Shown here one piece after another: positions 22,257 to 29,765 of a stretch of DNA of 34,666 bases. The notes below the pieces were generated by a model. The model was given only the letters and a program-made list of their open reading frames with translations. It was not told the origin of the DNA and did not search any database. The stretch's first letter is position 1. The number at the start of each line of letters is the position of its first letter. The stretch spans positions 1 through 34,666 of the forward strand of contig CAZUXT010000035.1 in the NCBI GenBank assembly GCA_964624145.1, given 5' to 3'. The position numbers were made by a program, and so were the translations under genes. The DNA comes from WJMT01 sp964624145. GTDB taxonomy: Bacteria; Acidobacteriota; Aminicenantia; Aminicenantales; Aminicenantaceae.

Positions 22257-24737
22257 TTATTTTTCAGTTGGAAGGTTCATTCGCCGGAGCAGGTCCTGGT
22301 AGCGTGGATCGTCGTCAAGGAGATCGAAAAAAATGGGTTCTCCTATATAAGGCATGTTGGGATTCCCGATTTCAAACCCTTTCTCCAACCATTCCAGGGT
22401 CTTTGCTTTTTCTCCGGCTGCGGCATAAGGAGAGGCAATGAAAGAAGGCAGGACATAGACTTGTTGCGAGATCGCGGCCAGTGTTTCCGCTGCAGCCTGC
22501 ATCGCTCCAGGATAGCCTCCCGTTTCATATCCGCTCGAAATGGCCTCGACGACCGGCGTCAGCTCCAATGCCGCATAAAATGCTTTCGCCTCTTCCAGCG
22601 CCTCATCATACTGATTCTTTAAATGGAACACTTCCCAGAGAACACCATGCGCATATGGGTTATTGGGTGATGTCCTGAGTGATTGGCGAGCCTGATCGAT
22701 GGCTTCGTCATATCTTCTCAAGTATAACAAAGTAGTGGCATAGATACTCATGATAAGCGAATTAAGGGGGTCCAATTCCAGGGCTAACGCTCCCTGGGCT
22801 GCTGCCTCCTCGTTACGATTCAGATAACACAACAGGTTTGAGTAGTATACCCGGCCCATCGCATAGTTGGGATTGAGCTCGATAGCCCGAAGGAATGAGG
22901 CTTCCCCGCTGGTCCAATCCCATTCTAACCAAGTTTTCAAGCCGGCCATGGCGAAATGAGCTTCAGCAAGGGTATTGTCCAATTCCATGGCTTTTAGGAG
23001 GTAAGGCTTTGCTTCCGGCAGGATCTCGCCTGGCGGAACCAGTCCTACTTGCGCATATGTACCCAAGGTTAGATACATCCCTGTGTGGGCCAAGGCGTAA
23101 TCCGGATCCTCCTCAAGGGCGGATTCGAAGTACTTTTTGGCTGTTTCCAAATCCGGCGGCGATAGCTTGTACCAGTGGGACCATCCCAAGAGACAAGCCT
23201 CATAAGCCTCAGGGTTGACCTGGCGGGCTCCGGCAAAACGTGTTGTTTCATCAGCGGTTAGTTTAATCTGGATGTTCTCGGCGATGGTGCGGGCTATTTC
23301 TCCGTACATCACCAACACATCGGATACCGGACGGTCGTATCTCTGTGTCCAGAGGCTTCGCTCCTCAGGAAGCGCATCGAAAAGCTGCAGCTTGATGCTG
23401 ACATTTTCACCGATTTGATAGACCGCTCCCTCAACTAAGGCATCCACATTTAGCTCTTGGGCGATTTCCGGCAGGGATTTATCCGTATCCTTATACCGCA
23501 TCATCGATGTGCGGGAAATGACCCGTTGCAAACCGCTGATCTGTCCCAGCTGCCCAATCAGCTCATCCGTCACCCCATCAACAAAATACTGCTGGTCCGC
23601 ATCCCCGGTGAGATTTTCCATCGGCAGGACCGCGATGGAATCAATGGCTTTGGCCGGACCTGTGAAAAGAATTAAGGTTGTAGCAACCAGAACAATGACC
23701 AAACCTGCGGCTCCTCCATAAAGGAAAGCTCGTTTTCTTTTGCGCAGCTTTTCCTTTTTTATCCTGGTTCTGATATCTTCGGGAACGATCCCTGCGGATA
23801 TGGATTTGAGATCATCCATGAGCTCATCAATTTTCTGGTACCGCTTGTCCGGGTCTTTCTCTAGAGCCTTGCTCACCACCTGCTCGATGGATTCAGGGAT
23901 ACCCTCCTGGAATTCCGTGAACGGCTTAGGTTTTTCCTTGAGGATGGAATACACCACAGCCTGCTCATGTTCTCCCTTAAAAGGAATCTCTCCGGTGAGC
24001 ATCTCATAAAGCACCACACCGAGTGACCAGATATCAGTGCGGAAATCGACCTCCTCACCCTGAGTCTGTTCAGGCGACATGTAAGCCACAGTCCCCATGG
24101 TCGAGCCTTCTTTGGTGAGAAGCGTCCTGTCAGCAGTTCGGGCCAGCCCGAAATCCATGACCTTTGCCTGACCTCTGTCGGTCAACATGATGTTGCCGCT
24201 CTTGATATCCCGGTGGACAATGCCTTTTTTGTGGGCTTCCTGGAGTCCTTCGGCCATTTGTTCTGCTATCCTAAGGGCTTCCTCGAGATCAAGCGGTCCC
24301 GATTCGAGCTTATCTTTCAAGCTCTGGCCTTCGACATAAGCCATGGAAATAAAAGGTTTCTCTTCAGTTTCGTCGAATTCATGGACCGTGCAGATGTTGG
24401 GATGGTCCAAAGCTGCGGCTGCCTGGGCTTCGCGCATGAACCTTGTTTTCACCTCCGGAATGTGGACGAGTTCAGGCGGCAGAAATTTGAGCGCCACGGT
24501 CCTTTTAAGCTTGGTGTCTTCGGCCTTATAGACCACCCCCATGCCGCCTCTTCCCAGTTCTTCGATGATAGTGTATCGTCCAGAAAGGAGGGCACCTTTT
24601 TGCAAGCTTTTAGGCGATGAAACAAAGGTCTTGGTTTTGGAAAGTCCTTCGTCTGCTTTCAATGAGGCACCGCATTTCCCGCAAAATACAGTATCTTTAG
24701 GATTTTCATGCTTGCACTTCGGGCATGTTATTGACAT
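22257..24737 (-). CDS. Kinase array copy 2: zinc-ribbon Ser/Thr kinase with TolB-like and TPR domains
   Basis: An 826-residue paralogue of copy 1 with the same domain order. Zinc ribbon Cys5, Cys8, Cys19, Cys22; kinase with GRGGMG, Lys84, HRD Asp177, DFG Asp195; one membrane helix (GGAAGLVIVLVATTLILF); TolB-N-like domain starting IAVLPMENLTGDADQQYFVD; then TPRs (for example AYEACLLGWSHWYKLSPPDL; EALEEAKAFYAAL). The kinase half is very close to the other copies, while the TPR half differs widely. That suits receptors of one signalling type with different binding partners. The 3' end is 9 bases from the small gene of the preceding cassette. Own promoter just upstream of the start. Confidence 0.9.
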   Translation of the reverse strand: MSITCPKCKHENPKDTVFCGKCGASLKADEGLSKTKTFVSSPKSLQKGALLSGRYTIIEELGRGGMGVVYKAEDTKLKRTVALKFLPPELVHIPEVKTRFMREAQAAAALDHPNICTVHEFDETEEKPFISMAYVEGQSLKDKLESGPLDLEEALRIAEQMAEGLQEAHKKGIVHRDIKSGNIMLTDRGQAKVMDFGLARTADRTLLTKEGSTMGTVAYMSPEQTQGEEVDFRTDIWSLGVVLYEMLTGEIPFKGEHEQAVVYSILKEKPKPFTEFQEGIPESIEQVVSKALEKDPDKRYQKIDELMDDLKSISAGIVPEDIRTRIKKEKLRKRKRAFLYGGAAGLVIVLVATTLILFTGPAKAIDSIAVLPMENLTGDADQQYFVDGVTDELIGQLGQISGLQRVISRTSMMRYKDTDKSLPEIAQELNVDALVEGAVYQIGENVSIKLQLFDALPEERSLWTQRYDRPVSDVLVMYGEIARTIAENIQIKLTADETTRFAGARQVNPEAYEACLLGWSHWYKLSPPDLETAKKYFESALEEDPDYALAHTGMYLTLGTYAQVGLVPPGEILPEAKPYLLKAMELDNTLAEAHFAMAGLKTWLEWDWTSGEASFLRAIELNPNYAMGRVYYSNLLCYLNRNEEAAAQGALALELDPLNSLIMSIYATTLLYLRRYDEAIDQARQSLRTSPNNPYAHGVLWEVFHLKNQYDEALEEAKAFYAALELTPVVEAISSGYETGGYPGAMQAAAETLAAISQQVYVLPSFIASPYAAAGEKAKTLEWLEKGFEIGNPNMPYIGEPIFFDLLDDDPRYQDLLRRMNLPTEK

Positions 24738-24773
24738 TTGTCCCTCTTCAACAGGCGAGTTGATTTAGACGAA

Positions 24774-24802
24774 AGCATATCAATTTTCCAAACCAGAGTC
24801 AA
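24774..24802 (-). promoter_or_regulatory. Promoter of kinase copy 2
   Basis: On the - strand TTGACT (24797-24802), 17-bp spacer, TATGCT (24774-24779). The spacer ends in AAAATTGA, so the -10 is preceded by a TTGA element shared with copies 3 and 4. Confidence 0.6.
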
Positions 24803-24967
24803 TCAATCAAAAACTGCTCCTGGTGGGCGGAAACGTCTCACAAGTCGCAGAGATGCCCGGAAAATGATGATTATGCTCATCTTGGTCATCTTATAACGCG
24901 CTGGACCGATCCATCTCTATACAAAGATAACCTGTCTGAAACTCTTTATCTGTCTTATCCCTTTTTA
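24803..24967. other. Intergenic stretch, possible decayed coding sequence
   Basis: One + strand frame reads LLLVGGNVSQVAEMPGK, then a neighbouring frame reads NDDYAHLGHLITRWTDPSLY and KDNLSETLYL before running into the promoter region. The composition looks protein-coding, but I cannot name a family and there is no start. No RNA gene is recognisable. Confidence 0.25.
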
Positions 24968-25034
24968 TTGACAATAATGTTCGCTTATAGTATATTGTAC
25001 ACAATTTAGTGAACATAAGTTAAATTGTGAACAT
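24968..25034 (+). promoter_or_regulatory. Promoter and probable operator of the AbiE-type pair
   Basis: TTGACA (24968-24973), exactly 17 bp, TATATT (24991-24996): close to the sigma-70 consensus. ATGTTC (24977-24982) lies in the spacer, and its complement GAACAT appears twice downstream (25011-25016 and 25029-25034). The downstream two sit in the repeated context GTGAACAT. AbiEi-type antitoxins repress their own operons by binding repeats near the promoter, so these are good operator candidates. Confidence 0.6.
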
Positions 25035-25035
25035 T

Positions 25036-25716
25036 ATGAAAAACATGAAAAGAAGAAAGAATATTTTTGCAGATAAAGCGTCCATAATATTAAGGATGAT
25101 GCTTCAATCTCCAAATAAAAAATGGGTAGTCAGAGATTTTATTGGTGAAAATAGAGTGAGTTTAGGATTTGCCCAAGAGGTTTTGGAAGAATTATCGAGG
25201 CAGGGCTTTGTGGAAAGAGTTAAAAAAGGACCTAAAAGTTATAGTGTTCTCACCAATAAGAAAGAGCTCATAAATGCCTGGCAAAATTACTATCAATTCG
25301 AATTTAATGAAGTCGATTTATATTATTCTCCGGAGAAAGATATTCTGAAGAAAATAAAATCTATTCTAACAAAAGATAAATATGCCCTCACTCTACATTC
25401 TGGAGCGAATTTAATCACATCCTATGTTAAGACGGATAATGTTTACTTTTATTTTTTTTCAAAAAATTGGGAGAAAGATATTCTGAGATTGCGACAAGAA
25501 TGTGACCTTAAAGAACTCGTGAGTGGAGGCAATGTTTACATAATTAATCCCTATTATAAAAAAAGCTTACGGTTTAATTCGCAGGTAATAAATGAATTCC
25601 ATGTTGCCTCTAATTTGCAGCTCTATCTTGACCTTTATCATTTTCAACCGCGGGGTAGAGAGCATGCTGGATATCTTGATAATGTTTTAAGGAGTAAAGG
25701 AAAGTCTCTTGCTTGA
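25036..25716 (+). CDS. AbiEi-like winged-helix antitoxin/regulator
   Basis: About 226 residues (ATG 25036 chosen; an upstream GTG at 25027 lies inside an operator repeat). Residues about 10-75 form a winged helix (IILRMMLQSPNKKWVVRDFI; GFAQEVLEELSRQGFVERVK). The rest, with YALTLHSGANLITSYV and NVYIINPYY, then LQLYLDLYHFQPRGREHAGY near the end, matches the AbiEi family architecture (C-terminal antitoxin domain with the LYLDL box). It should repress the operon and neutralise the downstream nucleotidyltransferase; AbiE systems are type IV and act in phage abortive infection. No Shine-Dalgarno is evident. Its end overlaps the next start by 8 bases. The DNA is strikingly AT-rich against the kinase genes beside it. 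Confidence 0.75.
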   Translation: MKNMKRRKNIFADKASIILRMMLQSPNKKWVVRDFIGENRVSLGFAQEVLEELSRQGFVERVKKGPKSYSVLTNKKELINAWQNYYQFEFNEVDLYYSPEKDILKKIKSILTKDKYALTLHSGANLITSYVKTDNVYFYFFSKNWEKDILRLRQECDLKELVSGGNVYIINPYYKKSLRFNSQVINEFHVASNLQLYLDLYHFQPRGREHAGYLDNVLRSKGKSLA

Positions 25717-26503
25717 ACAACATAAAATAGAATCCGCTTTTTTCAGTGTTCTAAACGATCTTGAGGAATATCTTGAGAACCTTACGCTTGTAGGTGGTTG
25801 GATTCCCTATATTTATTCACATTACTTATGGAAGAAAAAGTCTATAAAGATAATAACAACAGTTGACATCGATTTTGGATTTGGAGATATCAAAGGTGCG
25901 AAAAAGAAAAAGACAATTTTTGACAAACTCTCCACTTTGGATTATTCAGAGCGCCACTTAAAAATGGGAAAAATGTATCCTGTTGTTTTGTATAAGGAAG
26001 GGAAAATTCCTGTGGAATTTATCACATATCCTGAAATTAGCAGGAATACGATAGACAATTTAATAGGAAGACAGATAAATATAAATAAAGTAGATAGATT
26101 TGAATTTCTTCTAAATCATAGATGCAAAGTAAATATTTCTGATGACAGGCGAAAAGCTGAACATAAAATTTATTGCCCACGCCCATCCGCTTTTCTTTAC
26201 CATAAAGGAGCAACCTTTTTGGAAAGAGAAAATGAATTTAAGCGAGCTAAAGATTTGCATTATATGTATTTCATTCTTAGACATGCGCCTGATGAAGCTG
26301 CAATCTTTAAAGAGGTAGAACAATATAGAGATAAGGGATACTTTTTAGATACTTTTGAAAGCCTTTATAAATATTTCAATCGGAAGACAAGCAAAGGATG
26401 TCTGCTTGTAGAAAAAGAACACGGTCCTGATGAATTTATTCGAGACTTAAGAAATGACATTTTTAAGAGATTCTCAAAATTAATAGCAGTAATAGGAGAA
26501 TGA
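25709..26503 (+). CDS. AbiEii-like nucleotidyltransferase toxin
   Basis: A 264-residue partner of the preceding regulator, beginning at TTG 25709 after AAAGGAAAG and overlapping it by 8 bases. LTLVGGWIPYIYSHY (about residues 26-40) and TTVDIDFGFGD (about 50-60) are the G-G-W and D-x-D motifs of a nucleotidyltransferase centre. RPSAFLYHKGATFLER and KAKDLHYMYFILRH fit the conserved helices after the core in AbiEii-type proteins. In the family the enzyme is the toxin and halts growth by modifying a nucleic acid or protein target. Order here is regulator then enzyme, as in AbiE. It is convergent with kinase copy 3, 29 bases away. Confidence 0.7.
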   Translation: MLEQHKIESAFFSVLNDLEEYLENLTLVGGWIPYIYSHYLWKKKSIKIITTVDIDFGFGDIKGAKKKKTIFDKLSTLDYSERHLKMGKMYPVVLYKEGKIPVEFITYPEISRNTIDNLIGRQININKVDRFEFLLNHRCKVNISDDRRKAEHKIYCPRPSAFLYHKGATFLERENEFKRAKDLHYMYFILRHAPDEAAIFKEVEQYRDKGYFLDTFESLYKYFNRKTSKGCLLVEKEHGPDEFIRDLRNDIFKRFSKLIAVIGE

Positions 26504-26519
26504 TTGGGGATTAAGATTA

Positions 26520-26537
26520 GCTTGTAATAATATTATT
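26520..26537. repeat. 18-bp repeat with a 12-bp palindrome, copy A
   Basis: GCTTGTAATAATATTATT, identical to the sequence at 29748-29765. The last 12 bases (26526-26537) are a perfect palindrome that overlaps the stop codon of kinase copy 3. It marks the left edge of the kinase repeat unit. Confidence 0.7.
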
Positions 26538-28998
26538 TTGCCGGCGGCAGGTTCATCTTCCGCAGCAGAGCCTGAAATCGCGGTTCGTCGCGCAAAATGG
26601 CGCGATCAGGAAATGTCAGGGCACAAGGCAAGTCGAGGTCGCGCATCTCGTAGGCCTGCTCAAGCCAGTACAGAGTCCGCTCCTTATTTTCGGTATAGAG
26701 ATACAAATTGACGAAAAGAGTGGGCCGGACAGGTTTCGATTTAGATTTTGACTGCTCAAGAAGCATCTCAATTTCGAGGTTCAGCGTTCCGACATACCCC
26801 AGCCTGTCATATTGATCAAAGACGTGGTCAAAGTCGGGCAGCTGCCACGTATAAGCCAATTCCATGGCTTCAAGGGATTCTTCGTATCTTTCCATTAAAT
26901 AGAGTGCCATATAGAGCGACCACGCGATTTCGCCATAATCGGGACTCTTATCAAGCACTTCACGGCAGACTGAGATACAATCGTCATAGCGGTGTACGTA
27001 TAATAGATACCAACTATACAAGCACTTTATCCAGAGATCATGTGGATCAAGCTTAAGGCCCAGTTCCATATGTTCTGTGGCTTCTTCCGTCCTTCCCAGT
27101 ATACTCAGCAAAAACGCTAAAAATGAGTGTGCCGACGCAGAATTGGGATTGGTGGAAATCGCTTTTTTTAACGCTTCTTCGCCAGCCTTCCAGTCCCAGC
27201 TCCCCCAGGCATGCATACCTGCCAGCATTTCATATGCGTCTGATAGGGAGCTGTCCAATTCAAGGGCTTTTTCGCAGGCTTCCCTTATTTTGGGAGCTGC
27301 CTCATCAGCAGGTACCGACATAAACTGTTGACGCCAACCCCAAACACGAGCAACGCCTACATAAGCAGGCGCAAATTCAGGATCTTTGTCTATGGCCAGC
27401 TCGAAGTACCGTATGGCTGCATCCAAGTCGTTTAGAGTCACTTTGTTTACATGAAATTGGCCGTGAAGATAAGCATCATAGGCAGTCATATTTTTGGTGG
27501 GCATTTTTTCGATGAGCTTTTTCTCATCAGGGGCAATGGCAACCTGCAGTTCTTTGGCAACCGTCTGCGCCACTTCGCTCTGTACAGAAATTATATCTTT
27601 CCATTCCCGGTCATATTCATTGGCCCATATCTGTCTTTCCTTTCCAGGCTCAATGAGCTGGACAATCAACTTGGCCGTATCCCCATATTTCTGAAAGCTG
27701 CCTTCCAGAAGATAGGCAACGCCCAGTTCCTGGCATATTGTGTTGACTGTTTTGTCTGTATCCCGGTATTGTTCTACGGAGGTTCTTGATATAACTCGCA
27801 GATCTTCCATTTTGGATAGATTGAGCAGAATGGCTTCCATGACCCCGTCGGAAAGATATTGTTTGTCCGGTTCATCGCTCAAGTAGTGAAAGGGAACTAC
27901 AGCGATGGATTTTTCAGATGCTTTTCGAAAAATAAATAATAGCGAGATGATGAGGATGAGCAAGATGGATACGCCTGCATAAGAGAGTGCTTTTTTTCGC
28001 TGGCGCAGCTTTTCCTTGCTTATTCTGACTCTGATCTCTTCGGGAACGATTCCTGCGGATATGGATTTGAGATCGTCTATGAGCTCGTCTATTTTTTGAT
28101 ATCTTTTGTCAGGATTTTTTTCTAGAGCCTTGCTCACCACCTGCTCGATGGATACGGGAATGTCTGATTTAATGCTTGTTATTGGTTTGGGCTTTTCCTT
28201 GAGGATGGAATACACAACAGCCTGCTCATGCTCTCCCTTAAAAGGAATCTCTCCGGTGAGCATCTCATAAAGCACCACACCAAAGGACCAGATGTCGGTG
28301 CGAAGGTCGACCTTTTCCCCTTGGGTCTGCTCAGGAGACATGTAGGCGATGGTTCCCATGGTCGAGCCTTCTCTGGTGAGAAGAGTCCTATCAGCTGTTC
28401 GGGCCAGCCCAAAGTCCATGACCTTTGCCTGGCCACTGTCGGTCACCATGATGTTGCCGCTTTTGATGTCGCGGTGCACAATCCCTTTTTTATGGGCTTC
28501 CTGAAGCCCATCGGCAACTTGTTCTGCGATCCTGAGGGCTACTTCCAAATTGAGCGGTCCTGATTCGATCTTCTCTTTCAAGCTCTGGCCCTCAATATAA
28601 GCCATGGAAATGAAAGGTTTTCCTTCGGCTTTGTCAAATTCATGGACCGTGCAGATATTGGGATGGTCCAGAGCCGCAGCAGCCTGGGCCTCGCGCATGA
28701 ACCTTGTTTTCACTTCAGGAACATGGGTTAGTTCCGGCGGCAGGAACTTAAGCGCCACCAATCTTTTGAGCTTGGTATCTTCGGCCTTATAGACCACTCC
28801 CATGCCGCCTCTTCCCAGTTCTTCGATGATTTTGTATCTTCCGGAGAGAATGGATTCTTTTTGCAGAGTTTCAGAAGGAGAAACAAAGGTTTTGGTTTGT
28901 GAAAATCCTTCATCTGCTTTTAACGCGGCACCGCATTTGCCGCAAAAAGTCGTATCATCAGGATTTTCATGCTGACATTTCGGGCATTTGATGGCCAT
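26533..28998 (-). CDS. Kinase array copy 3: zinc-ribbon Ser/Thr kinase with TolB-like and TPR domains
   Basis: An 821-residue member of the array. Zinc ribbon Cys5, Cys8, Cys19, Cys22; kinase with Lys84, HRD Asp177, DFG Asp195, all motifs intact; one membrane helix (SILLILIISLLFIF). Its exported half is the most divergent of the four complete copies: the TolB-N-like domain starts KSIAVVPFHYLSDEPDKQYL with a different linker, and the TPR region (YDAYLHGQFHVNKVTLNDLD; EATEHMELGLKLDPHD) has little resemblance to copies 1 and 2. I infer a separate binding specificity. The 3' flank is shared with copy 4. A good Shine-Dalgarno (GAGGAGGGT) and a shared-type promoter precede the start. Confidence 0.9.
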   Translation of the reverse strand: MAIKCPKCQHENPDDTTFCGKCGAALKADEGFSQTKTFVSPSETLQKESILSGRYKIIEELGRGGMGVVYKAEDTKLKRLVALKFLPPELTHVPEVKTRFMREAQAAAALDHPNICTVHEFDKAEGKPFISMAYIEGQSLKEKIESGPLNLEVALRIAEQVADGLQEAHKKGIVHRDIKSGNIMVTDSGQAKVMDFGLARTADRTLLTREGSTMGTIAYMSPEQTQGEKVDLRTDIWSFGVVLYEMLTGEIPFKGEHEQAVVYSILKEKPKPITSIKSDIPVSIEQVVSKALEKNPDKRYQKIDELIDDLKSISAGIVPEEIRVRISKEKLRQRKKALSYAGVSILLILIISLLFIFRKASEKSIAVVPFHYLSDEPDKQYLSDGVMEAILLNLSKMEDLRVISRTSVEQYRDTDKTVNTICQELGVAYLLEGSFQKYGDTAKLIVQLIEPGKERQIWANEYDREWKDIISVQSEVAQTVAKELQVAIAPDEKKLIEKMPTKNMTAYDAYLHGQFHVNKVTLNDLDAAIRYFELAIDKDPEFAPAYVGVARVWGWRQQFMSVPADEAAPKIREACEKALELDSSLSDAYEMLAGMHAWGSWDWKAGEEALKKAISTNPNSASAHSFLAFLLSILGRTEEATEHMELGLKLDPHDLWIKCLYSWYLLYVHRYDDCISVCREVLDKSPDYGEIAWSLYMALYLMERYEESLEAMELAYTWQLPDFDHVFDQYDRLGYVGTLNLEIEMLLEQSKSKSKPVRPTLFVNLYLYTENKERTLYWLEQAYEMRDLDLPCALTFPDRAILRDEPRFQALLRKMNLPPAK

Positions 28999-29028
28999 CT
29001 TAATACCCTCCTCTCGGAGTAAGATGAA

Positions 29029-29057
29029 AGATTATCAATTTCTCAAACCAAAGTCAA
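29029..29057 (-). promoter_or_regulatory. Promoter of kinase copy 3
   Basis: On the - strand TTGACT (29052-29057), 17-bp spacer, TAATCT (29029-29034). The spacer contains TGGTTTG and ends GAAATTGA, nearly the same as in copy 2. Confidence 0.62.
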
Positions 29058-29184
29058 TCTTGTGATTTCCAAATGCTCATATTAGATTTTATTAAAATAG
29101 ATTAATTGCATTGAGAATTTTTCCACATGCGCATCGTCTGAGTGACTGAGGGGTTTTCTTCCATGATGGATTAGAACTTAACTC

Positions 29185-29217
29185 TTGCAATGCACTACAA
29201 TTTCATTATAAAATAAT
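29185..29217 (+). promoter_or_regulatory. Promoter and likely operator of brnTA, leaderless layout
   Basis: TTGCAA (29185-29190), 16-bp spacer, TATAAA (29207-29212). The brnT ATG at 29219 is 6 bp past the -10 box with no Shine-Dalgarno. ATTAT (29205-29209), AAA, ATAAT (29213-29217) is a palindrome covering the -10, a natural site for BrnA autorepression. Confidence 0.55.
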
Positions 29218-29218
29218 T

Positions 29219-29518
29219 ATGATAAAAGTTCGGTTTGAATGGGACGGTTATAAGGACAAAGAGAATTCCAGAAATCATGGTGTTTCATTCGATGAGGCCA
29301 AAACTGTTTTTTATGATGAAAATGCTATCGAATTTTATGACGCGGATCATTCTTTTACAGAGGATCGCTATTTGATGATTGGATTAAGCTCAAGAATAAG
29401 GTTACTGCTTGTGAATTACACTGTGCGAGAGGAAAGAGATGAGGATGTCATCAGGATAATATCGTCTCGAAAGCCAACAAAAAAAGAAAAAATGATTTAT
29501 TTTGAGAGATTAAAATGA
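29219..29518 (+). CDS. brnT: BrnT toxin (ribonuclease) of a type II toxin-antitoxin pair
   Basis: A 99-residue protein with the full BrnT pattern: VRFEWDGYKDKENSRNHGVS (FEWD..K...N..KHG in the family), FDEAKTVFYDE, HSFTEDRYLMIGLS, LLLVNYTVRE and RIISSRKPTKKEK at the end. BrnT is a RelE-like ribonuclease that blocks translation and is held inactive by BrnA. The expected catalytic Lys/Arg and His positions appear kept, so it looks active. It overlaps brnA by 4 bases (ATGA), which couples their translation. It lies between kinase copies 3 and 4 on the opposite strand. Confidence 0.92.
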   Translation: MIKVRFEWDGYKDKENSRNHGVSFDEAKTVFYDENAIEFYDADHSFTEDRYLMIGLSSRIRLLLVNYTVREERDEDVIRIISSRKPTKKEKMIYFERLK

Positions 29519-29742
29519 AAAAAGAATATGATCTCAAAAGGATGAAAAGCAGAAAAAATCCTTATGCAAATCGCTTGAAAAAGCAGATAACGATCCGCCT
29601 AGATAACAGCACCATAGACTATTTTAAAAAGCTGGCTGAAGAAACCGGATTTACATACCAAACTTTAATAAATCTTTATCTGAGAGACTGTGCTGAAAAT
29701 CAAAAAAAGCTTAAAGTCGAGTGGATAGAATCCGGCTATTAA
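29515..29742 (+). CDS. brnA: BrnA antitoxin
   Basis: A 75-residue protein. After a basic N-terminus, KKQITIRLDNSTIDYFKKLA forms the ribbon and first helix of a ribbon-helix-helix DNA-binding fold, and EETGFTYQTLINLYLRDCAE is the BrnA signature second helix. It binds BrnT and, alone or as the complex, represses the brnTA promoter; the palindrome over the -10 box is the probable site. Its start codon overlaps the brnT stop. The stop is followed 5 bases later by the 18-bp repeat at the end of kinase copy 4. Confidence 0.92.
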   Translation: MKKEYDLKRMKSRKNPYANRLKKQITIRLDNSTIDYFKKLAEETGFTYQTLINLYLRDCAENQKKLKVEWIESGY

Positions 29743-29747
29743 ACTTT

Positions 29748-29765
29748 GCTTGTAATAATATTATT
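29748..29765. repeat. 18-bp repeat with a 12-bp palindrome, copy B
   Basis: Identical to 26520-26537. It runs over the stop codon of kinase copy 4 and lies 5 bases after brnA, with the palindrome at 29754-29765. Confidence 0.7.

Noticed and set aside
25709..25711. AbiEii-like gene starting at a later ATG
   Set aside because: TTG 25709 has AAAGGAAAG at the right distance and keeps the N-terminal residues before the G-G-W motif. The next in-frame ATG is at about 25972, far inside the enzyme core.
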